From NCBI GenBank assembly GCA_903893625.1, contig CAITND010000037.1:1-64000 (forward strand): a DNA stretch of 64,000 nucleotides, read 5' to 3'. Positions 52,587 through 61,274 of this stretch are shown one piece after another. A model generated the notes under the pieces. It was not told where the DNA came from and did not search any database. It worked only from the letters and a program-made list of their open reading frames with translations. The stretch comes from an uncultured Oscillatoriales cyanobacterium. GTDB lineage: Bacteria; Cyanobacteriota; Cyanobacteriia; Cyanobacteriales; Microcoleaceae. Made by a program: the position numbers and the translations under genes. Position 1 is the first letter of the stretch. Each line of letters opens with the position of its first letter.

Positions 52587-52728
52587 CTTAATCACTAGAA
52601 AAATAAAATTACAAATTACAAACTAAACAGGGTAGTTCATAATCTTTTTGAGCCAAAATTGCTTCTAAGGCTTCAGCCAAAGTACGATTAGGGCTGCATT
52701 AATTACATTGTACCACAATAGATTTTAT

Positions 52729-52778
52729 AAAAATAGCTTTGTACGAATCTTGGTGAAGCATCGCACAAAGCTATTTTT
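52729..52778 (-). terminator. Strong intrinsic terminator downstream of the 2-oxoglutarate decarboxylase gene
   Basis: AAAAATAGCTTTGT (52729-52742) and ACAAAGCTATTTTT (52765-52778) form a perfect 14-bp inverted repeat. On the minus strand it ends in a T-run. A second inverted repeat, TTGTGTTTGAG/CTCAAACACAA (52780-52790 and 52832-52842), lies between it and the stop codon. Confidence 0.75.
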
Positions 52779-52850
52779 ATTGTGTTTGAGTTAGAAATGA
52801 TAGTGCCGCATCACAACAACTATTGGGGGTGCTCAAACACAACAACGGTG

Positions 52851-54488
52851 TTAAATAGGACAACATAACCCGCCAGAACGTTGACTAAAGCGCGAGTTTT
52901 CGTTATAGTCTACGGGACAATCAATCACAACAGGAACGTCTTGGTTTAAGGCTTCTTTGAGAATTGGAACTAAATCGGTTGTTGCTTCAACTCGATAACC
53001 TTTTAACCCCATACTTTCGGCAAATTTAACAAAATCAGGATTATTAAATTTAACAAAACAGGATTCCCCAAATTGGTCATTTTGTTTCCATTCAATTAAT
53101 CCATAACCGCCATCATTAAAGATTAACGTCACAAAGGGAGTTCCCACTCGTAAGGCGGTTTCCAATTCTTGATTATTCATCATAAATCCGCCATCTCCTG
53201 TCACCGCTACCACTTTGCGATTAGGATAGACTAATTTAGCCGCAACTGCACCGGGAATGGCAATTCCCATGGCAGCAAATCCATTAGAAATTAAACAAGT
53301 ATTCGGAGTTTCACAGTGATAATGTCTTGCCATCCACATTTTATGAGCGCCGACATCTGAAATCACAATATCTTCTGGCCCCATGACTTGACGCAAATCA
53401 TAAATAATTTTTTGCGGTTTAACTGGAAATCCATCATCATTGGCATAATATTCGTAATTATTGCGAATATCCGTTCTTAATTTTAAGGCATAGGGTTCAT
53501 GTTTTCCACTACGATCTGAACGTCTTAAAATTTCATTGAGAGAGTCAGAAATATCCCCAATAATTTCAGCAATGGGAATATAACTACTATCGATTTCTGC
53601 GGGAGCTTCACCAATATGAATAATCGGAATTTTGCCTTGGGGATTCCATTTTTTCGGGGAATATTCAATTAAATCATAGCCAACAGCAATGATCAAATCC
53701 GCTTGATCAAACCCACAACTAATATAATCCCGCAGTTGTAAGCCTGTTGTCCATAACGCTAAGGGATGGGTATAAGGAATCATACCTTTGCCCATAAACG
53801 TATTCACAACCGGAATATTCAGTTGGGTAGCAAATTCTGTGAAAGCTGCACTTGCATGGGCACGAATTGCCCCATTTCCCACTAATATTAAGGGATTATT
53901 GGCTTTAGAAATTGCGATCGCTGCTTCATTCATACTTTGATAAGCAGAATAAACTTTTTCGCGCTTATCTTTTTTGAGCGGATAGCCTTCGACCTCCATA
54001 CTGGCAATATTTTCTGGGAGATCAATATGCACCGCCCCTGGTTTTTCAGCTTGAGCTATTTTAAACGCTTTTCTGACAATTTCTGGGGTAATACTAGGGC
54101 GAACAATTTGGGCATTCCATTTAGTAACTGGGGCAAACATTGCCACTAAATCTAAATATTGATGGGATTCAATGTGCATTCTATCGGTTCCCACTTGACC
54201 CGTAATAGCAACTAAAGGCGCTCCATCTAAATTCGCATCAGCAACTCCTGTCATTAAATTTGTTGCTCCAGGGCCTAATGTTGATAAACAAACTCCGGCC
54301 CTTCCGGTTAACCGACCATAAACATCGGCCATAAATGCCGCGCCTTGTTCATGACGAGTGGTAATAAATTTGATTGAGGAGGTTTTTAAGCATTCCAGAA
54401 TTTGCATATTTTCTTCCCCTGGAACCCCAAAAATATACTCGACCCCTTCATTTTCTAAACATTTAACTAACAATTGTGCTGTGTTCAT
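52851..54488 (-). CDS. ThDP-dependent 2-oxoglutarate decarboxylase (acetolactate synthase-like)
   Basis: 545 aa from the ATG at 54488 (MNTAQLLVKCL). ThDP-enzyme features: FGVPGEEN, catalytic Glu in TTRHEQGAAFMAD, a central FAD-like domain, and the cofactor motif GDGGFMMNNQELE followed by NDGGYG. By sequence alone it would be called acetolactate synthase. It lies directly after a succinate-semialdehyde dehydrogenase gene; in Synechococcus PCC 7002 this pair (2-OGDC plus SSADH) converts 2-oxoglutarate to succinate, closing the TCA cycle. I follow that context. Confidence 0.85.
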   Translation of the reverse strand: MNTAQLLVKCLENEGVEYIFGVPGEENMQILECLKTSSIKFITTRHEQGAAFMADVYGRLTGRAGVCLSTLGPGATNLMTGVADANLDGAPLVAITGQVGTDRMHIESHQYLDLVAMFAPVTKWNAQIVRPSITPEIVRKAFKIAQAEKPGAVHIDLPENIASMEVEGYPLKKDKREKVYSAYQSMNEAAIAISKANNPLILVGNGAIRAHASAAFTEFATQLNIPVVNTFMGKGMIPYTHPLALWTTGLQLRDYISCGFDQADLIIAVGYDLIEYSPKKWNPQGKIPIIHIGEAPAEIDSSYIPIAEIIGDISDSLNEILRRSDRSGKHEPYALKLRTDIRNNYEYYANDDGFPVKPQKIIYDLRQVMGPEDIVISDVGAHKMWMARHYHCETPNTCLISNGFAAMGIAIPGAVAAKLVYPNRKVVAVTGDGGFMMNNQELETALRVGTPFVTLIFNDGGYGLIEWKQNDQFGESCFVKFNNPDFVKFAESMGLKGYRVEATTDLVPILKEALNQDVPVVIDCPVDYNENSRFSQRSGGLCCPI

Positions 54489-54540
54489 AATTTTTAATAA
54501 GAATGGAATTTGATATTTGTACACCCAATTTAGAAACCAG

Positions 54541-54658
54541 GTTTATGAACGAAAATCTTGATTTTATCTTCTAAACTCCGGTCATAAACCCGGTTTCTTG
54601 TTTATGAACGAAAATCTTGATTTTATCTCCTAAACTCCGGTCATAAACCCGGTTTCTT
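54541..54658. repeat. Two tandem 59-bp repeats with palindrome core
   Basis: The 59-bp unit (GTTTATGAACGAAAATCTTG...ACCCGGTTTCTT) occurs twice head-to-tail with one C/T difference. Each ends in ACCCGGTTTCTT of the dispersed palindrome family. The block fills the space between the SSADH stop and the decarboxylase start. Confidence 0.9.
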
Positions 54659-54663
54659 GTGCG

Positions 54664-56028
54664 CTATTTAATCCAAACCGTTTTAATATTCACAAATTCG
54701 TGAATTCCTTGGATACTCAATTCCCGTCCGTAACCGGAACGTTTAATCCCTCCAAAGGGTAAGCGAGGATCGGATTTTACTAAACCGTTAATAAATACCG
54801 CACCCGCTTCTAATTCTCGAATTAAACGCTCTTGTTCGGCTGGATTTGTTGTCCAAGCACTTGCACCCAAACCAAAAATCGTGCTATTAGCAAGGGTAAT
54901 GGCTTCATCTAAAGAATTGACGCGGAAGATTAATGCTACTGGCCCAAAGAATTCTTCACTGTAAGCGGGTGTTCCATCAGGAATTTGAGTTAAAATTGTT
55001 GGCGGATAAAAATTGCCTGGTTGTTCCAAGAGTTGACCTCCAGTTAATACCTTAGCTCCGGCTTCAACACAGATTTGAACTTGTTGGTGCAATTCTGTCA
55101 AAATATCGGGGGTTGCTAAAGGCCCGACTTCGGTATCAGCTAACATCGGATCACCGATTTTTAATGCTGTAAATTTTTCCGCAAGACGGTTTTCAAATTC
55201 ATCGGCAATATCAGACATTAAAATAAATCGTTTTGCCGCAATACAGGATTGTCCATTATTTAACATTCGTGCTATAACGGCGGCTTCTACTGCTGCATTT
55301 ATATCCGCAGTTTCTAACACAATAAACGGATCACTTCCGCCTAATTCTAGGACGGTTTTTTTAATATTTTGACCCGCTAAAGATGCTAAACTGGCGCCTG
55401 CGGGTTCACTTCCGGTTAAAGTTCCCGCTTTGACCCGATCATCGGTAATAATTTGAGCGACTTTATTAGAGCCCACTAATAACGTTTGAAATACTCCTTC
55501 AGGAAATCCGGCGTTTTGAAAAATTTCTGCAATAGCTAAGGCGCATTGAGGCACGTTAGAAGCGTGTTTGAGTAAACCAACATTTCCCGCCATTAATGCG
55601 GGTGCAGCGAAGCGGAAGACCTGCCAGAAGGGAAAATTCCAAGGCATTACCGCTAAAATTGCCCCCAGAGGTTCGTAAGCAATAAAGCTATTACTGGCGT
55701 CACTTTCTGCGGGAACATCGGCGAGAAATTGGGCTGCATTTTCAGCATAATATCGACAGACAGAGGCACTTTTTTTGACTTCTGCGATCGCTGAGGTAAT
55801 GGGTTTTCCCATTTCCAAAGTCATAATTTTGGCGTAAGTTTCGGCGTTTTCTTCTAACAGGTTAGCCGCGTTTTGCATCCATTGCGATCGCTGTTCAAAG
55901 GAGACTCGCCGATAGTCTTTAAAAGCGCGATCAGCCAGAGCTAAAGCGTTGTCAATTTCGGCATCCGTCAGGGGAGTAAATGTTTTTACCGTTTCCCCTG
56001 TTGCCGGGTTAATTGTAGCAATGCCCAT
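54664..56028 (-). CDS. gabD: NAD(P)-dependent succinate-semialdehyde dehydrogenase
   Basis: 454 aa, complete aldehyde dehydrogenase. MPWNFPFWQV is the cofactor-binding PWNFP motif, VLELGGSDPF holds the catalytic Glu, NNGQSCIAAKR the catalytic Cys, and EEFFGPVA and PFGGIKRSGYGREL end the protein. It oxidises succinic semialdehyde, the decarboxylase product of the downstream gene, to succinate. The two genes are co-oriented with a 176-bp gap carrying tandem repeats. Confidence 0.93.
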   Translation of the reverse strand: MGIATINPATGETVKTFTPLTDAEIDNALALADRAFKDYRRVSFEQRSQWMQNAANLLEENAETYAKIMTLEMGKPITSAIAEVKKSASVCRYYAENAAQFLADVPAESDASNSFIAYEPLGAILAVMPWNFPFWQVFRFAAPALMAGNVGLLKHASNVPQCALAIAEIFQNAGFPEGVFQTLLVGSNKVAQIITDDRVKAGTLTGSEPAGASLASLAGQNIKKTVLELGGSDPFIVLETADINAAVEAAVIARMLNNGQSCIAAKRFILMSDIADEFENRLAEKFTALKIGDPMLADTEVGPLATPDILTELHQQVQICVEAGAKVLTGGQLLEQPGNFYPPTILTQIPDGTPAYSEEFFGPVALIFRVNSLDEAITLANSTIFGLGASAWTTNPAEQERLIRELEAGAVFINGLVKSDPRLPFGGIKRSGYGRELSIQGIHEFVNIKTVWIK

Positions 56029-56221
56029 AATTGATTCTTTAGTTTTGATTTAGAATTAAAGTTTTACCTGTTTTTATCGTAACTCTTAAAAACTCTTGAT
56101 TTTCGATTCTGGGATTACTGATTCATCACTTGATACAAAACTGTACAATAGTATAAATAAATTTAAGATTCTTAATAATATGAATAAAAAATTAACAAAG
56201 AAAATTAAATTAATCTGATTA

Positions 56222-56974
56222 TTAATTTTTTGATCGCACCAGAGGTTGATACAATTCCGTAGAAAAGGGACAAAAATGATCATCCACTTTCACTTTTGCC
56301 GTTAGATGGCAAAGCAAGCGAAACTGGAGGGGAGTGGGCGGTTGATTGACTTGTTCAACTTCCACAGATAAGGAGTTGGGAATCCTGCGAAACAGTTCAA
56401 AAATTTCAGGATTCAAGTATCGCGGACAATATCCAACAAGATAATGATCTTCTGTGTTTAAAGTCAACGCCATCGGATCATGGGAGTTTTGAAATTCATG
56501 GGCTAACCATAACTTTTCCCCTGGCACAAAGCGATTAATTCGCTCAACTGCACAGGATGGCAAATATCGCAGTCCATGGCTGAAAAAATGAAGATGGTAC
56601 TGCCCTTTTTCATCTAGCTCTGGAGAAGGAAAAACAGTGAGTGTATCTGTTTGTTTTTGTCCTCCACTGCGAGCTAAAAGAGCCATTGGATCATCTTCAT
56701 GACTAGGAATATTTAGCCATTGAAGAAAACTTAAATAATCAGGACGTTTTTTCGGCATTAACCGATTAGAAAGCACAGAAAATAAATGGGTTGATGTATA
56801 AACTTCATCTAAACAGGGAAACGAAGATAAGGGTGCAAAACCAGATTTCTGTTTGGCTTCTAAAGCACCTTGTGTATAGAAAAATTGGTAGTTAATGCCA
56901 TCAAATGTTAATCTACCAATGGGGAACCAAGATCGACTATTTGGATCTTGCCAAGCTAAAAATAATGTTTTCAA
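56222..56974 (-). CDS. Hypothetical protein with C-terminal HIRAN-like domain
   Basis: 250 aa. The C-terminal half FSHGLRYLPSCAVERINRF, LWLAHEFQNSHDPMALTL and LVGYCPRYLNPEIF follows the HIRAN pattern (a domain that recognises stalled or single-stranded DNA ends). The N-terminal half resembles a HipA-like N-terminal beta domain (FLAWQDPNSRSWFPIGRL) but has no kinase domain. Function is unknown. Confidence 0.65.
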   Translation of the reverse strand: MKTLFLAWQDPNSRSWFPIGRLTFDGINYQFFYTQGALEAKQKSGFAPLSSFPCLDEVYTSTHLFSVLSNRLMPKKRPDYLSFLQWLNIPSHEDDPMALLARSGGQKQTDTLTVFPSPELDEKGQYHLHFFSHGLRYLPSCAVERINRFVPGEKLWLAHEFQNSHDPMALTLNTEDHYLVGYCPRYLNPEIFELFRRIPNSLSVEVEQVNQPPTPLQFRLLCHLTAKVKVDDHFCPFSTELYQPLVRSKN

Positions 56975-57054
56975 GATAGTAAATCCTCCAATTTAAGAAT
57001 CTTATTTTGGTTAAATTCAAGAATTTTTTGTGCAAACTCAAAGGTTTTTTCTAC

Positions 57055-59325
57055 TTAATAATCTCGATAATAATGGGTTTCTTGTTTATCCCCATTGGCA
57101 ACCATTCCTAATACGGGAACCCCGGCGGTGTTAATTTCCCTCAAGGCTAAACTAAAGGCTTCTCGGTCGGTTTTTCCTAAACCTACAACCATCATTAACC
57201 CATCGGTATAAGGGGCTAATAAATTAGCATCGGCTAACCCTAAAACCGGGGCGGTATCGTAAATAATTAAATCAAAAGCTTCCTGCAATTGTTTCATTAA
57301 CGTTTGCATGGGTTTTGAGGATAATAACCGAGTCGGATCGGGATAATATTCTCCGGCGGTTAAAACATATAAATTATCCTCGTTAGTAACCTGTTTGATC
57401 ACGGTTGTAAACTCTAATTTTTGAGTTAAAATATTAGTTAAACCCAACTGATTAGGAACTTCTAACAGGGTATGAATTCGAGGACAACGCAGATCAGCAT
57501 CGACTAATAAAACCCGTTGGCCCATAGCGGCAGCACCTTGGGCTAAATTCATGGCAATGGTTGATTTTCCATCCGCCGGAGTTGCGGAAGTAATCACACA
57601 AGAGCGAATAGAACCTTCAGAATTCAACAGACGTAAATTAGTATTTAAAGCTCGGAATGCCTCTTGGAATGGACTACAAGCGGGATAGGTGATATCAGAA
57701 ATATCAATAGTTGGTGCAACTGAACCCGGAAGGATTAAGGCTTCATTACTAGCTGGAATTACCCCTAATAAGGGTAAGGCAATACTATCAGTCACTTCAT
57801 GGGTAGTTCGATACACATTATTCAACCTTTCCAGAATTTGGGCTGTAATTACCCCTAAGAATAATCCGGCTAATCCTCCTAATGCTAAATTTAAAGGAAC
57901 ATTAGGAGAAACCGCCATTAATTCTCCATTCATTTGACTCGGAATGCGAGGGGGTGCAATCAATTCCCAAGGTTTCGGTTTGGTTTGAGGAACTACTTCT
58001 AATTGCATCGCTTGGCGTTTATTGGTGAGTTCTGTCAGTTGAGTGTTGGTAGTTTTTAATTGTTGTTGTAAATCGTTATAACGACTAAAAACGACAGGGA
58101 AAACTTGGGAATATTGGTTAAATTCTTGAGTGGCTTTTTCTAAAACTTCATTTCTAACCTTCAACATCTCAATATTATTCGCAGTCATCACTAACTGCTG
58201 GATGAGTTCCATTCTAATAGAATCTTGAAACCGAATAATATTAGGATCGACTTGATTTGTATCTTGTCCTAAAATACGTTTTGCTTCCTGTTCTAATAAG
58301 GGCAATAATTGCGATCGCTGATCTAATAATACTTGAATTTGAGGAGCATTCCCTTTAAAACGGGCAGATTCAATCGCAATTTTTGTCTCTAATTGTAATA
58401 ACTCTTGCAGTAACCCTTGATATTGCGGAGATTGAGTTAAAGCAGATGCTAATAAAGCTTGTTCGGGTTTTAATCCTAACTGTTTTTGTAAGGTTTGATA
58501 TTGAGATTCTTGTTGTTGAAGTTGGGATTGAGTTTCTAACCGTTGGGATTGTATTTGACTATTTTGTTGAGCTAAATATTGAGTTTGCAGTTGGGGATCA
58601 ATAAAGTGATATTGTTGTTGTAGTTTTTGAATTTCTTGTTTAATTGGGGGAAGTTTTTCCTCTAAACTTGCTATTTGCTCTTGAATTAGCTTGAATTGTT
58701 GTTCACGCTCTTGAGCTTTGTTATCTTCTGGAATACTATATTTTAAATAGCCTTCAGCGAGTTTTTCTAAAACAAATTGCACTTTCTGAGGTTCAGCATC
58801 CTGATAACTTACCTCTAAAATTTGAGTCTCTTTTAACGGTTTTATTGAGAGAATATCACGTTTCCAAAAGGTTTGTCCTGTTGTTTTATTAAAAAGAGAA
58901 TCATAAGTAACTTCAGGATAGCGGGTTTGAATCGCTTTAAGAATTCCTGACATTAATTTAGGACTTTGCAAAATTTCAACTTGAGAATAATAATCTAAAT
59001 TTGGCTTCCCTTCTAAATTAGACGCTTGAGGTTCAAGTTGAGGCTGAGATTCAACTAAAATTTGAAACGACCCTTTATATTCAGGTGTTTGATTAATTGT
59101 CCACAGATAAACTCCAGCAGTAACAGCCGTTGTCACCCCTAAAACGGCAATAGCTCGTTTCCATAAAACCTGAAAAAAATTAGATTTTTCTCCCTGATTA
59201 TATTCCAGAGGATATAAATCCGCATCATAATATAAAGGACTACCCGAAGCAATTCTTTCTACAGAATACAGAGGTTTATTTAGAGAGTGACCAGCAGATA
59301 ACCGAGATAATTTCCTAGTTTTCAT
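57055..59325 (-). CDS. Polysaccharide co-polymerase / BY-type tyrosine autokinase (Wzc-like)
   Basis: 756 aa from the ATG at 59325 (MKTRKLSRLSAG). A Wzz domain with two membrane helices flanks a long periplasmic coiled coil (about 200-430) and ends at LNLALGGLAGLFLGVITAQI. The cytoplasmic kinase has Walker A TPADGKST, A' LLVDADLR and Walker B LIIYDTAP, with a short C-terminal Tyr cluster THYYRDY. It controls chain length and export of surface polysaccharide with the outer-membrane protein encoded just upstream. Confidence 0.92.
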   Translation of the reverse strand: MKTRKLSRLSAGHSLNKPLYSVERIASGSPLYYDADLYPLEYNQGEKSNFFQVLWKRAIAVLGVTTAVTAGVYLWTINQTPEYKGSFQILVESQPQLEPQASNLEGKPNLDYYSQVEILQSPKLMSGILKAIQTRYPEVTYDSLFNKTTGQTFWKRDILSIKPLKETQILEVSYQDAEPQKVQFVLEKLAEGYLKYSIPEDNKAQEREQQFKLIQEQIASLEEKLPPIKQEIQKLQQQYHFIDPQLQTQYLAQQNSQIQSQRLETQSQLQQQESQYQTLQKQLGLKPEQALLASALTQSPQYQGLLQELLQLETKIAIESARFKGNAPQIQVLLDQRSQLLPLLEQEAKRILGQDTNQVDPNIIRFQDSIRMELIQQLVMTANNIEMLKVRNEVLEKATQEFNQYSQVFPVVFSRYNDLQQQLKTTNTQLTELTNKRQAMQLEVVPQTKPKPWELIAPPRIPSQMNGELMAVSPNVPLNLALGGLAGLFLGVITAQILERLNNVYRTTHEVTDSIALPLLGVIPASNEALILPGSVAPTIDISDITYPACSPFQEAFRALNTNLRLLNSEGSIRSCVITSATPADGKSTIAMNLAQGAAAMGQRVLLVDADLRCPRIHTLLEVPNQLGLTNILTQKLEFTTVIKQVTNEDNLYVLTAGEYYPDPTRLLSSKPMQTLMKQLQEAFDLIIYDTAPVLGLADANLLAPYTDGLMMVVGLGKTDREAFSLALREINTAGVPVLGMVANGDKQETHYYRDY

Positions 59326-59472
59326 ATTAATTTTTAGGGTAATTTTAACAATTTCAGTTTTGTAAATGCAGAACACTAATCAACCATCATCTCTATCCTC
59401 AGTTATAACAGTCGAGCCAAAACAGTGATTAACCCTAGACTGATTCTCAAACCAAGGGCGGTGATTTTTTTC

Positions 59473-59582
59473 TCCCCATTCCCCATTCCCCATTCCCCAT
59501 TCCCCATTCCCCATTCGTAATTCCCCATTCCCCATTCGTAATTCGTAATTCCCCATTCGTAATTCGTAATTCCCTATTCCCT
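59473..59582 (-). repeat. Heptanucleotide tandem repeat (CCCCATT)n with CGTAATT variants
   Basis: Five or more CCCCATT units change to alternating CCCCATT and CGTAATT units over about 110 bp, between the Wza-like and Wzc-like genes on the minus strand. STRR class. Confidence 0.9.
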
Positions 59583-59588
59583 CTCCTA

Positions 59589-61115
59589 TTAAAAAATATT
59601 AACAAACCGAAATAATCCCAAGAAATTGTTAATCGGACTTAAGGAATTTAATACCGTCCCTAACCCATCTCGGAAGGAAGCACCCCCCGACCGACCGACG
59701 ACAATAACATCATTATTTCTGAGCTTAGGGTTAGTTTCTTCGTTAACTTCCGCCGATAAATTAATCGGAATTGGCCGTCGAGAAACCGTCCCATTGGGAT
59801 GTAAACGAATTAATTCCACCTCTTTCTTATTAGCACGAGATTCATTAAATCCTCCCGCCTCCACAAGCGCTTGATTAAGAGACGTATTCGGAGCAACGCT
59901 TTTCGCACCTGGGGAGACAACTTCACCCACAATACTAATTTTTAGCGTATCGGGAGAAAAACTCGCGGCGGCTACTTCTGCATTTTCTTCTGTTTCAGTC
60001 GCTGTCGCCGTTGGCACAATAATCGTATCTCCCTGTTGTAACATGGCATCTTGAGTGACATCTCCTTCCTGTAAAAGTTTCCATAAATCCACTGTAATCT
60101 GTTGTTCTGTTCCCGTGCGGGTCAGACGTCGCACCTGAATATTACGGATATCCGCTTGAGGCGTAATTCCCCCCGCTACTTTCAAAGCTTGCGTTACTGT
60201 AAATATTCCCCCACTAGCCGTTGAAACAACACCTTCAGTTAATTGACCCGGTTCTGGGGGAACTTGGGGAATAGGTTCTAACCTTAAGGTATGGGTTCCA
60301 GGACGATTAACAGCCCCAACAACCGCAACATTAATCGGTTGATTCGTATTACTCGCAAAATTAGCCGTGACTAATTGAGAAGATTCCAGCGCGTTGTGTT
60401 CTGTGGCTGTGGGAATATAAATTGTGTCGCCATCCCGCAACGTAATATCCTGACGTAAATCCCCCGTTTGCATCAGTTCCCACAAATCCAAATTCAGAAT
60501 TTTTTCTCCCCCATTCCCCTGAGAACGGCGAATTTTCACCTGTCGGACATCCGCCGAGGGGGTAATTCCTCCAGCCATTTGCAAAACACGGGTAATAGTC
60601 GGTAAACGACCCCTTCCCCCCTGAACTTCTGGGGTAGCCAAGGAATTTGTGGAGGAAGTTGCGGACAACATATAAGACCCCGGACGTTGAACTTCTCCGG
60701 TGACAGCAATTTGTAGAGGACGAGCGGCGACTAATTGCACTGTTAACAGGGGTCGTTGTAAATATTCTCCATAGCGTTGTTGAACAATAGCCGTTACTTG
60801 GTCTAAGGTCATTCCCTGAACTGAAATATTGCCAATTAAAGGTAAATTTACCGAACCATCAATGGAGACTTGATGCTGACCATTATTACCACTATATTCA
60901 GGAACATTAAAAATATCCAGTTGTACAAGATCTCCTGGCCCTAGTGTATAACCTTGGGTATCCCCAACGGGAATATTTACCGTTGACGGAGGAATCGCCA
61001 TCGGTTCAGTAGGTGGCCATTGAGCCTGGGCTGTTGATAGATGTCCAAGGATGACCGCAACGGTCAGGGAAACCCCCAGGGTTAATTTGGGTTTTAAGAA
61101 TAGAATTTTTGTCAT
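59589..61115 (-). CDS. Polysaccharide export protein with SLBB domains (Wza-like)
   Basis: 508 aa. Signal peptide (LGVSLTVAVILGHLSTAQAQ, cleavage after AQA), then the polysaccharide export domain YTLGPGDLVQLDIFNVPEY and at least three SLBB beta-grasp repeats (ITPSADVRQVKIRR, ITPQADIRNIQVRR, VVSPGAKSVAPNTSLNQALV). It would form the outer-membrane exit channel for exopolysaccharide. It is transcribed toward the Wzc-like gene; a heptamer repeat fills the gap. Confidence 0.92.
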   Translation of the reverse strand: MTKILFLKPKLTLGVSLTVAVILGHLSTAQAQWPPTEPMAIPPSTVNIPVGDTQGYTLGPGDLVQLDIFNVPEYSGNNGQHQVSIDGSVNLPLIGNISVQGMTLDQVTAIVQQRYGEYLQRPLLTVQLVAARPLQIAVTGEVQRPGSYMLSATSSTNSLATPEVQGGRGRLPTITRVLQMAGGITPSADVRQVKIRRSQGNGGEKILNLDLWELMQTGDLRQDITLRDGDTIYIPTATEHNALESSQLVTANFASNTNQPINVAVVGAVNRPGTHTLRLEPIPQVPPEPGQLTEGVVSTASGGIFTVTQALKVAGGITPQADIRNIQVRRLTRTGTEQQITVDLWKLLQEGDVTQDAMLQQGDTIIVPTATATETEENAEVAAASFSPDTLKISIVGEVVSPGAKSVAPNTSLNQALVEAGGFNESRANKKEVELIRLHPNGTVSRRPIPINLSAEVNEETNPKLRNNDVIVVGRSGGASFRDGLGTVLNSLSPINNFLGLFRFVNIF

Positions 61116-61132
61116 TGAATCTAAATATCAAA

Positions 61133-61194
61133 GTAGTAAGCCCTTTAGGGCTTTTTCCCCCATCTTTTGTATTCAGCCCTGAAGGGCTTACTAC
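61133..61194. repeat. GTAGTAAGCCCT inverted repeat between divergent genes
   Basis: GTAGTAAGCCCTTTAGGGCT (61133-61152) and AGCCCTGAAGGGCTTACTAC (61175-61194) are inverted copies matching at 19 of 20 positions, in the promoter space between the Wza-like and FAD oxidoreductase genes. Confidence 0.8.
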
Positions 61195-61274
61195 AAGAAT
61201 TAACAGATCACCCTGACACTAAACCTTATTTTAACCGATAATTTTTAGATCGTTTTTTAGTTTACAAACTCGTC

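Noticed and set aside
52613-52700. 28-codon minus-strand fragment NRTLAEALEAILAQKDYELP
   Set aside because: Looks protein-like but is too short, bounded by stops on both sides, and I could not assign a family; at most a gene remnant.
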